Assembly (NCBI GenBank): GCA_019155185.1
Contig: CM032798.1
Coordinates: forward strand, 7,329,501 to 7,393,500
DNA: 64,000 nucleotides
Direction: 5' to 3'
Source of the DNA: Beaufortia kweichowensis
Lineage: Eukaryota > Chordata > Actinopteri > Cypriniformes > Gastromyzontidae
In this document: positions 55,261 to 63,105 of the stretch, one piece after another
Numbering within the stretch: position 1 is the first letter of the stretch
How the letters are laid out: every line of letters starts with the position of its first letter
Notes under the pieces: generated by a model
The model's input: the letters and a program-made list of their open reading frames with translations, nothing else
Databases searched by the model: none
Told to the model about the DNA's origin: nothing
Program-made: the position numbers and the translations under genes

Positions 55261-56191
55261 AGAGCACTACTCATATGTTTAAAACAGGCTAGTAGAAATA
55301 TCAAGGTTTCGGTGAAATCGACTTTACTTTGTCTTTGCTGCCATCTACTGAGACTAATGCTATTGTTTTCACCATTTTACTTTATAAGACAATAAAGTTT
55401 TATTTGGAGAAGGTGGCTGAATAGATGTGTTCAGTCGATTTTTGTAATTATTCTTCGAAAGTTATATGTAGGCCTATTGATGATGTCAAAATCTATTTGT
55501 TCAAAATGCACAACAAATGTGTGTTTGTAAAGTATGAGTGGAAGTAGGTTGCTGTAAACAGTAAACTGAATTCTGCATCGAAAAATAGATTTTGTTCTTA
55601 GGCATGTGCATTTGGGTCATTTTAAATATAGTGTTGTAGAAGAGACATGGGACATTTTTAAAAAGTTAAAGCAACAATATATTGGAATAGAATTAAGCAA
55701 TCTTTACTAAAATGTTTGTTTGATTGTTGATAGTTGCTTACAAGTAAAGCATTGCCAACAAATAATAATCCATGCAAGATGTTGGCAAAGAGCAATGATT
55801 AGAAAGTTCATATTTGACCGTGATGAAGAATCACCAAATTCAAGTTGAGAACTAAAAGTTTACTTATTTTATCTTGACTTGACATTAGATGATTTGCTTT
55901 TTTTCTAAGACTGCGGATTGAAAGTATGTGACTGTAATTTTATTTACAATATTACAAAATTATTGATCTAACTGATATATGTAATATAATACCATGTCTA
56001 TACCAAAACTGCTAAAATATCTGCAACAATCATCATAAATAGAAAATGAAATGGGTGTATTATATTAGTGGAAAGACTGGCATAAGAAAATAAAGACAGA
56101 TACCCAGGTCAAACAATTTAATATTTATATATTTAGATTTATACATTAAACTGTACCATAACCATATACATAAATTACAAATATGTATAAA
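55261..56191. other. mast2-tmem69 intergenic spacer and probable tmem69 3'UTR
   Basis: AT-rich DNA between the CpG-rich mast2 promoter and the tmem69 stop codon. A minus-strand AATAAA (plus TTTATT, 55939-55944) about 250 bp after the tmem69 stop could be its polyadenylation signal. No gene, in particular no kelch-repeat IPP gene, is visible here. Confidence 0.5.
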
Positions 56192-56902
56192 TCATTTATC
56201 TGTGTATAACTTCTTTTCCGGATAAAACTGCTTAATAACAATAGTACTCATTAAGGAGAAAAAAGCTACAGCTGTAAGGATTGTCCGCAGTGCTTTAAAC
56301 CAGCTGGGGTATGTTGGCAGAAGAGACAAGTCATAATGCAATGCTATCCCAAGCCCCATAATCACAATTATAGCAGACTGTGTAATATCATGGCTAAAAA
56401 GGAGCGATACCCAAGCAATTAGTGAGGGGACCACACTGTTAGCTAAATTAAGCCAGTCAGGTTTTGCAGGACTCCCAGCGGGCAAGGCAAAGCCCCAGCG
56501 AACACCTCCAAGAAAAGAAACAATAGAGGCTCCATAAGCGGCTTGAGCAAATGCGACTTCAGGAAGATAGACCTCTGAAACAGCCATTAGAAGAGGAGCT
56601 GATACAAAAGGTATGAGACCAGCTAATCCAAGATAGAGGGCTGGTTTGGGAGCTTTCTTCAGGTCTCTCATGTCATAACGCAGCAGGTCAAGTTCTTTGG
56701 GTGGACTCTCTTCCTGTGGCTGTTTCTTTAGTCTTTGTGCAGACCAGTGAAATGACTGAGTTCCCAGAACAGCACTTGCTACAGGTCTCTGCCATAGGTG
56801 TCCATATGAACCTCTAGTAAACAGTGGTGAAGAGTGAGTGGTCCGATGCCCTGTACATAAAAACCTGTTGGACACCTGTAGAAGGCCACTCCACTGCCTT
56901 GC
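56192..56902 (-). CDS. tmem69: tmem69 coding exon 2
   Basis: Acceptor CCCTAATAACAG|GCAAGG at 56903/56902; stop codon at 56194-56192. The exon encodes residues 15-250, including all membrane segments. The segment after the acceptor continues in frame as ARQWSGLLQVSNRFL, so the longest single-exon frame, which opens with a GTG at 56875, is not the true start. Confidence 0.95.
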   Translation of the reverse strand, partial: ARQWSGLLQVSNRFLCTGHRTTHSSPLFTRGSYGHLWQRPVASAVLGTQSFHWSAQRLKKQPQEESPPKELDLLRYDMRDLKKAPKPALYLGLAGLIPFVSAPLLMAVSEVYLPEVAFAQAAYGASIVSFLGGVRWGFALPAGSPAKPDWLNLANSVVPSLIAWVSLLFSHDITQSAIIVIMGLGIALHYDLSLLPTYPSWFKALRTILTAVAFFSLMSTIVIKQFYPEKKLYTDK

Positions 56903-57156
56903 CTGTTATTAGGGAAAGAGAAACTTTGAATCAAACTATTTACTTGATGACAATAACCTATAATCTTCATAATTGCATGTTCTATTTCTTTCTTCAGGTA
57001 CAATTTTTTTAAATACAAATGACTTAGACAGCTAACATTGCATAGTTTGAAACAGAACTGCAATTGGATCTGATTAAAGGAAAACCCCAAATTATGCAAA
57101 CGTATTTTACTTACCTTAACAGCAGAGATGTTTCGTCCGATTATACTTGTCAACAT
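56192..57156 (-). CDS. tmem69: tmem69, transmembrane protein 69 (complete, two coding exons, 250 aa)
   Basis: TMEM69 belongs to the DUF3429 membrane-protein family; its biochemical role is not established. Coding exons 57115-57156 (14 codons, AAG|GTAAGT) and 56192-56902 (acceptor AATAACAG|GCAAGG) join in phase 0 to 250 aa, against about 247 in human. The core PALYLGLAGLIPFVSAP (101-117), AYGASIVSFLGGVRWGFALP (136-155), GSPAKPDWLNLA (157-168) and YPSWFKALR (212-220) is the family signature. Hydrophobic segments lie at about 102-122, 130-154, 168-184, 190-204 and 219-237. The first 77 residues contain no Asp or Glu but many Arg, Lys, Ser and Thr, the profile of a mitochondrial presequence, so a mitochondrial inner-membrane location is inferred. 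An in-frame TAA lies 27 nt upstream of ATG. In human this gene also neighbours GPBP1L1. Confidence 0.95.
57115..57156 (-). CDS. tmem69: tmem69 coding exon 1
   Basis: ATG at 57156-57154 encodes MLTSIIGRNISAVK and ends at AAG|GTAAGT (57115/57114) in phase 0. The -3 base is G. The sequence just upstream on the minus strand, TTATATTTTGTAG|GTGAA, could be a splice acceptor, so an upstream non-coding exon is possible. Confidence 0.85.
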
Positions 57157-57594
57157 TTCACCTACAAAATATAAGTAATATTAAATTCTCAGTATTGCAG
57201 CTAAGTATTAAATTGGATGACAAGTTTACGTTACTGCATGTGAAATCGACATGACGCTAACGCGAACAGTAGACCCATCGCTAGCAGTGCTTTCATTTTA
57301 TTATTTTATTCACAAATTAAATTTAAAATTTCGTTATTTGAACGTACACTATTGCTGTATTTCAAAATCATACCTTTATAGTCGTAAGATAGAAAGTGGA
57401 CTTATTAGTCAGAAGAAGGTCATTACAACGTGCATGAATGTGAAGCCAAACATAACAACACAAAAGACGGCCGTAAAATTCTATTCTATAAAAGTCCTGC
57501 GGAAGTGTTTCTAGCCTGTTCAAAGAAAGACTTTAAAATAAACTACTTTATACATTATGTTAAGCTGCAATACACGTGTGAGTTGACTTCATAG

Positions 57595-57647
57595 TTAGAT
57601 ATGCTATAAATGTTAGAATGCTATAAATGTTAGATATGCTATAAATG
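57595..57647. repeat. three tandem copies of a 17-18 bp unit
   Basis: TTAGATATGCTATAAATG occurs at 57595-57612, as TTAGAATGCTATAAATG at 57613-57629, and again complete at 57630-57647. One copy has lost a single base. A small minisatellite-like duplication near the tmem69 5' end. Confidence 0.95.
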
Positions 57648-57769
57648 TAATATATGTGAAAAAATAAAACTCCGGAGGAACAATAAAATAAAGGACAATA
57701 AAAAAACAAGAGAGGGATATGGGCCTTTTAGGCTTGTATTATGCAGCAGGTTTTATGTTATCATAGCCC

Positions 57770-58016
57770 TGTTTACACTAGTTCACCATCGTCATCGAGT
57801 CCCTCCACCAAATAATGATAACTACATATACTACATATAATGCTATGACCACACATCACCATGACTACCAGAACCACAACCAGTCTCCATTCTCTCCTTA
57901 ATTTATATTCTTTAATTATTTGTATTATTTCCTTTTTATGTATAATGTATGTAAAGCTGCTTTGCAACAATTAAAATTGTGAAAAGCATTATATAAATAA
58001 ACAGAATTAAATTGAA
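57770..58016 (+). mobile_element. retroelement 3' tail (GTAAAGCTGCTTTGCAACAA type)
   Basis: GTAAAGCTGCTTTGCAACAA, then TTAAAATTGTGAAAAGCATT and ATATAAATAAACAGAATTAAATTG, is the recognisable tail of an abundant zebrafish/carp non-LTR-type repeat, normally read as GTGAAAAGCGCTATATAAATAAA. The preceding GTTCACCATCGTCATCGAGT / CACCATGACTACCAGAACCA part probably belongs to the same element. The exact LINE clade is not resolved. Confidence 0.6.
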
Positions 58017-58646
58017 CTAGTGGTCCACATGCTTTTGCATAACTTAAAATCTTAATTTTAAAATATTTTAAAAGCTGCATAATAGTGCATATTATATTAC
58101 TATTATATAGTCTGAATTGGAAATACGTATGGATTCCAACACTAAATGTTGTGGGTGGAGGGGTTGTATTTGTTATCTTGAGTGACCAGAAAATAGTATT
58201 TGCTATCTTGTGTGACCATTTACTATAGCTGTCAACGCTTGACACCTGACAAAGAGGTCATGACCTGTAGTTGTTCCCCCCCTTCCTTAAGAGGGGCCTG
58301 ATGAAGCTGAGGGTCACATTTCTAAATAGGTCTGATGTGTTAGTACTTTCTCTGAAGTGGTCAACTTCAGCAACTAGATTTTGGTAGGTCATCTGTCTTG
58401 TCAGTTTTCTGAAACATCCTCTGCAGTCAGCACGTAATAACGTGGCTTGCCCCATGACTGGCAGTCCTGGAAATTACACGTCTGCTTACACAAGGCAGTG
58501 GCTGTTTCTCTGCACAAAATGTTTAAAAGTTTAAATTAAGTTTTCACTTTTTAAATACCATAAACCAAATATATAAAAACTGGTTTAAAATAGCAGCATT
58601 ATATTTATTATACGTAATGTAATAAATAATTTTCTGTTGAATTTTA

Positions 58647-58712
58647 TAGATGGATGGATGGATGGATGATGGATGGATAGATGATAGATAGACAGACAGA
58701 CAGACAATAGAC

Positions 58713-58809
<97 letters not shown>

Positions 58810-58812
58810 TAT
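58647..58812. repeat. (GATA)n/(TGGA)n microsatellite, about 165 bp
   Basis: A TGGA block (about 58650-58675), then GATA, GACA and a long uninterrupted GATAGATA array to about 58808. The 85-codon IYLS-repeat frame on the minus strand is an artefact of this array. It sits about 100 bp upstream of the CpG-rich gpbp1l1 promoter. Confidence 0.97.
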
Positions 58813-58860
58813 AGGGGGAAACACATTTGTCTGTTTTTGCATTACTTTAACGTTTGCTAA

Positions 58861-59336
58861 GGCCAGTCAAATTTAATCAGACAACGTAGACTCGAGGTAG
58901 CAGAGACAGGCGCCAAATTTGCATTACAGCGCTGCTTAGATTATCTTTAGCAACGACATAATCCCTTGTATTTCACGACCTGTGAAAATACCTCGTTAAT
59001 CTATCTTCTTCTTTTGTTTAACTGGCGGGCTGGTGTCATGCTGTTAACCTGTCAAAAATCTCTTTGAGTTTTGAGCTCTTTCGTGCCTGCCTGGCTGGAG
59101 CTGTAGCGAATGTTATGACGCGTCCACGCAGGGCGCTCTGCTCTGCGATCGATTAGCTCGTCTGTGCAGAAGTAGACAGGAACAAGCTTGATGGCAAAGT
59201 CGGAACGAGTGTGATTAAAAAGCACAACCAAAATACATAATCTGAAATACGACAACCTCCAAACTGTCAAATTGAGTTGACAAGCGGTGCACAATTGTCT
59301 TCGATTAATTTATTGGGATAGACAAGGGATCAAAAG
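58861..59336 (+). promoter_or_regulatory. gpbp1l1: gpbp1l1 promoter and probable first 5'UTR exon
   Basis: CpG-rich DNA upstream of the coding exons: an E2F-like GGCGCCAAATTTGC at about 58910-58923 that overlaps an octamer (ATTTGCAT), then GACGCGTCCACGCAGGGCG at about 59117-59135 and CTGCGATCGATTAGCTCG. A candidate donor AAAAG|GTAGGT lies at 59336/59337. CpG richness continues to about 59650, so the start site could also lie further downstream. No coding potential is seen. Promoter role is inferred from composition and from position ahead of the gene. Confidence 0.5.
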
Positions 59337-60389
59337 GTAGGTCTATGTCGAGTTGTTTATTCGGTGGTTTGGTGCCGAGAGGGAGCCATTTTACAACACT
59401 TTATTTCTGCTCGGGATGCTAGCTTAGCTTAGCTCAGCTCAGCTCGCGCCGTTGCTAAAACAACACACATACTTCCACGACAGGATGCAGGAGTAGTTAT
59501 ATCTCACAGTCGCTGATCTATGCAGACGTCTAATGGCGACCGAAACTCTCTTTAGTCTGCGAATCTCAGATATAACCAGCCAGCGTGTTAAATTGAGGGT
59601 TATACACACTTTGAATGGCCTACTATGCTAACTGTGTCGCGCTAGCGAATGAACTGTAAGTAGAAAGACAAATGCGTATTTACTTAAAATGCATGTTTTC
59701 GGGTAAAATTTTTAACGGTTGTGTGGGCTAGAACTTTTAGATGAATACGTTAAACATTAGCTTGCTATAATACTAAAAACGTTCAAGTTTGTTTCTAGTT
59801 AATATCATGCCGCTAACTCTTGCTAGTTCTGCCTCCAGCCTTCATTCAGTTTACGTACTACTTTAACTATTTTTATGTCATATAAATAGTTGAGTTTTAA
59901 TTAACGTATCGTTTGTTAGATATTTTATAGTCGTGGACATGGATGTTTCATTTAAAATATCTTGCTAGAGAGATGATTAGTCACGTTAAGCGTCAAGATA
60001 AACGGCAGGTACTGATAAGAAGTCTAATCTGACTCGATTCGGATATTTGAATTGTTTGCCTGCGGGCTAGTGTTTTTTATGTATTTTATTATAGTCTAAA
60101 AAGGGACGTGTCTCAAAACCTACCGAGATGCCAGTCTGTTAAATGCCCTACGCCCTACGATGCCCAGACAACGTTTTAAGGCAACGCGTAGATGTCTTAC
60201 TGACAGATTTTGCTTGAGTTTAAAGTAAGTTTTGTAAATATTTGAAAAGAGTACGCAGTTCCTCCAAAATGCATTAGACTCAACTCTAAAGAAAAGTTGA
60301 GTTACTACTAACCCACATGAGTGTACTAGCACTCACTATCGTAAACTCAACTGTAGTAAAAATCTTAGACGCTTTGTCGTTAGACATTT

Positions 60390-60418
60390 AAGTATGTAAG
60401 TCGCTTTGGATAAAAGCA
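60390..60418 (+). mobile_element. retroelement tail fragment (GTAAGTCGCTTTGGATAAAAG)
   Basis: ATGTAAGTCGCTTTGGATAA followed by AAGC is the highly recurrent 3' tail of teleost L2-like LINEs and the SINEs that share it. The usual continuation GTCTGCTAAATG is lost here, so this is a fragment. Confidence 0.65.
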
Positions 60419-60464
60419 GTATTTTCTATGTTTTATCAATTTACTATATTTAATAACATCTCAC

Positions 60465-60540
60465 GATATAGTAACAAAATATACTACAATTTACTATAGT
60501 TTATTATAGTAAAATGCTGTAGTATACTACAGTATTTTTT
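60465..60540. repeat. palindromic AT-rich repeat (CTGTAGTATACTACAG)
   Basis: A perfect 16-bp palindrome CTGTAGTATACTACAG at 60517-60532 follows related half-palindromes (TATACTACA, ACTATAGTTTATTATAGT). Similar ACTATAG/CTGTAGT-rich elements are frequent in fish genomes. Probably a MITE remnant. Confidence 0.5.
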
Positions 60541-60881
60541 CATGTGGAAAAGAAGAGCAGTTTTCACAACAGTTTATTGCAAATGAATCCATATATTTTT
60601 ATCAGATTATTATTTAGCATGACAAATACGGTTTTTATTATGTATCTTATCATTCAAGGTCAGAAAAAAGCATGCATAATATTTTTTCAAGAACTAAAAA
60701 AATGTTTTTAAGTAGTAGATGAACTATAGCTGTCACTGCTTAGGTCATGTCATCCAGCCATTTGCCTAAAAAAATCAAATTGGCCAAAGGATTACTTTCA
60801 ACCATGCTGTATAGTGTTAGGGGATAATATCAAGATTGATCAAATAAGTATGCTGCTAAATATTGTTTCTTCTTTTTACAG

Positions 60882-62038
60882 AGTTGGTCTGCAGATTAAT
60901 CGTGAAGATCTGGAGGAGGAAAAACCTTTAGGATTTCCTCTCTGACTGCAAGAATTTCCCAAGATCTCCCAGCATGCAATAATACTAGCTGGAGTACTGC
61001 TAGTGTTTCACAGTGAATGTTGATGGTTTGCTCGCTCCTGGATGCAGCTTGATTTGTTTTCATTGAGTGGCTGTTAAATCACCAATGAATGGTACACCCT
61101 GTTTAACGGCACCTTTGTTAAGAATTTGTGCACGTTGACATCAAGTTAATCCTCTGTGGATCTCTGTTCTAATTTGATGAACTGGAAGATCAGAAGTGTT
61201 GTTAGGAATCAAATCGTATTTACTTTCAATTTTTATGGTAGCCTAACGTGATATTGGTTCACCAGCCATTTATCAGTCATGAGGGGAAAGAATTAAAGAT
61301 GTCTATTTTTTCCCTCAATGTTTGGTTCACTTAATTATCCAAAGTATGATTTGTTGAAAGCTAAAGCGATTCCCATGACTTCATAACATAAAGCACTCTT
61401 AGCTATTGTGATGTGACAAATCAGCCCCCCACCCCTTTTTTGCCCTGACGTAGCACCTCGAATGTTTTGATGAGGTGAACGCATTTAGATCGCCACTTTC
61501 CACAAAAAAAGCTTTGTGTGGTATAGCCCCACCTTTTGTTTTTTGTCACTGTGCGTATCTTCACCTGAAAATGAGTTCGTAAAGGAGCTTCTTGGTGTCA
61601 GAGCAAGCACGGCGTGCTGCTACCACAAAACCCCAGAATAAGAGACTGGTCAAACGAAACGAGGTCTTGTTTCAAAATACATTTGATTCTTTCATACGTA
61701 TTCAGTCAACCTGAATGCACGCTGCCATCGTCGCTGAACTAAGGGTGTCTTGGAGAGTCACTCAGGCATTATTGATCAAACACATCCACTATTCTTCCAC
61801 ACGCCAGTCACATTGATCTCTTCCATTATCACAACTTGCGTTGGATTTAGACGAGGGTCGCACAAGTTTCACTTCCTCCTCCCTCTTACTGCACCATCCT
61901 GGAAACTGGAGTTTGTCTGTGGCAGGAACTGCTGGTATCCTGAGGCTGCCGAGCCTGTGAAACTGCGTTGGTTGGGCCCGATACACACACACAGCCAAGA
62001 ACAGGGCCATCGAACTACAGAGCCTTCGAGACTCTGGG
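60882..62038 (+). other. gpbp1l1: probable long 5'UTR exon of gpbp1l1
   Basis: Bounded by a strong acceptor (TTTCTTCTTTTTACAG|AGTTGG, exon from 60882) and a good donor (CTCTGGG|GTAAGA, 62038/62039). The sequence between is unlike the AT-rich introns around it. It has many stops in all plus frames apart from one 125-codon frame (61750-62127) that crosses the proposed donor and resembles no known protein. I recall long 5'UTRs for vasculin-family genes, which would fit. Transcript evidence would be needed, so confidence is low. Confidence 0.35.
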
Positions 62039-62991
62039 GTAAGACGTCAAAGAATTTATCTGAAACTTGGATAAAACTGTTTTGTTTTATTGCATTGGGT
62101 ATATTTTACATTTATTCAAGGGGATAATTTACACCAAAGATTCATATATTTACCCTCATGTTGTCCAAAATCTGTATATGACACAATTTGACAAGAGAAA
62201 TGTTTTAGTGGTTTAGTGTCCATAAAGTAGAAGTCAGCGTTCTTCAGAATCTCTTTTGTGTTGCGTACAGGTTTGGATTGTTATTATTATGTCATAATTA
62301 ATATTATTATTACTTCTTGTTTAGTCTTATTTGACACAGTACATCTAACATATCAAGGCCAAAAGAGAAAGTACATGGAATTTAGTGCTGTGGTTTTAAT
62401 GTATCACCTTGCCAGCTTAAAGGTGTGTATGTGTCATTTTTTAAAATGTTTAAATACTTTGTCTTTAAGGTGCTCTTAGGTTACATCCTTTTTGTTTACT
62501 TCAATGACACGCCCTCTCTCCACAGCCCAACCCTCTGAAGACATGTCAGCAAAAGTGCACCAAAAGAGCTTTTCTGATTGGCTAAGATAAAGCATGGGCT
62601 TACCCCATGACTCTGTTTATAGAGCCTAGGGCTGTTACAGAGACAGGTGTGATTTCTCAAGATGCTTGTTTTAATGATGTATGTCACACAGTAAGGACGT
62701 TTCATGTTATACACATACCAAAAATAAGATCAAGTTTATTTCCCCAAAGATTGTAAACACTGGCTCTGTGATGCTGTCGTAACATTGCTCATATCTTTGA
62801 GCATCCCAACACATTGGCTCAACCAACAGGGGTAGTTTGTGGCTGCATGTGTTTGACAGACGGAGGAACGCTCTGTATATTTTTGGCGCTTAAGAAATGA
62901 TACACTTTATATTTTAAAATCTTTGCATTCATGGGAGACATTTAGAAATAGATTGTAAAAAAGTTTGATTTGTTGTTGCTTGGATTTACAG
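62039..62991 (+). other. gpbp1l1: gpbp1l1 intron before the first coding exon
   Basis: Ends in the acceptor GCTTGGATTTACAG at 62991. It contains a truncated copy of the cyprinid AAAGGGATAGTT element (62123-62290). Otherwise nothing is recognised. Confidence 0.55.
62123..62290 (+). mobile_element. second copy of the AAAGGGATAGTT/TTAA DNA element (5' half)
   Basis: AGGGGATAATTTACACCAAA, then ATTTACCCTCATGTTGTCCA and AAATCTGTATATGAC, is the left half of the same element as at 645-922, in the orientation with the terminus on the left. The middle and right half are degraded or absent. Confidence 0.65.
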
Positions 62992-63105
62992 TTCAGGCCA
63001 TGAGGTTTGATGCCTCCATCCACTGACGGGAGACACTGGACCTAAATGGCGCAGCATGACTTTGTTCCTGCCTGGCTTAACTTCTCCACGCCTCAGCCCG
63101 CCAAG
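62992..63105 (+). CDS. gpbp1l1: gpbp1l1 first coding exon (coding part 63046-63105)
   Basis: Acceptor GGATTTACAG|TTCAGG at 62991/62992; donor GCCAAG|GTATCG at 63105/63106. 54 nt of leader, then 20 codons, MAQHDFVPAWLNFSTPQPAK, leaving in phase 0. Confidence 0.93.
63000..63045 (+). promoter_or_regulatory. gpbp1l1: two overlapping uORFs in the gpbp1l1 leader
   Basis: uORF A is ATG at 63000 to TGA at 63024-63026 (MRFDASIH). uORF B is ATG at 63010 to TAA at 63043-63045 (MPPSTDGRHWT). uORF B is in the main reading frame and its TAA directly abuts the main ATG (TAAATGG). Both are in the same exon as the start codon, so any transcript using this exon carries them. uORF A has G at -3; the main start has T at -3 and G at +4. 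Confidence 0.7.

Larger units (their letters stand above)
57184..58860. other. tmem69-gpbp1l1 intergenic region
   Basis: Repeat-rich spacer between the divergent genes tmem69 (-) and gpbp1l1 (+). The first 100 bases next to tmem69, with GACATGACGCTAACGCGAAC and ATCGCTAGC, probably hold its promoter. Then come a triplicated 17-18 bp unit (57595-57647), a retroelement tail (57770-58016) and the GATA microsatellite (58647-58812). The segment 58250-58500 looks unique but encodes nothing recognisable. Confidence 0.7.
59337..60881 (+). other. gpbp1l1: gpbp1l1 5'UTR intron (probable)
   Basis: A stretch between the proposed first exon donor (59337) and the acceptor TTCTTCTTTTTACAG at 60881. It begins CpG-rich and becomes AT-rich. 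It contains a short L2/SINE-type tail at about 60390-60418 and an ACTATAG-type palindromic repeat at 60465-60540. No coding exon is seen. Confidence 0.5.

Noticed and set aside
56192..56875. tmem69 as a single-exon 227-aa gene starting at 56875
   Set aside because: The triplet at 56875 is GTG, not ATG. The frame continues upstream to a splice acceptor at 56903 and joins an ATG exon at 57115-57156 in phase.
56779..57156. 125-codon frame from the tmem69 ATG read through unspliced
   Set aside because: It reads through the GTAAGT donor at 57114 into intron. After splicing the true frame differs.
57251..57514. 87-codon plus-strand frame upstream of tmem69
   Set aside because: AT-rich, no domain, and lies in the tmem69 promoter/spacer on the opposite strand.
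58258..58455. 65-codon minus-strand frame, unique-looking sequence between tmem69 and gpbp1l1
   Set aside because: No homology recognised and no splice context. Left as unexplained spacer.
58585..58842. IYLS-repeat protein frame
   Set aside because: Direct translation of the GATA microsatellite.
61750..62127. 125-codon plus-strand frame upstream of gpbp1l1
   Set aside because: It crosses a good splice donor at 62039 and runs into a DNA-element end at 62123. The protein has no recognisable domain. More likely part of a 5'UTR exon.
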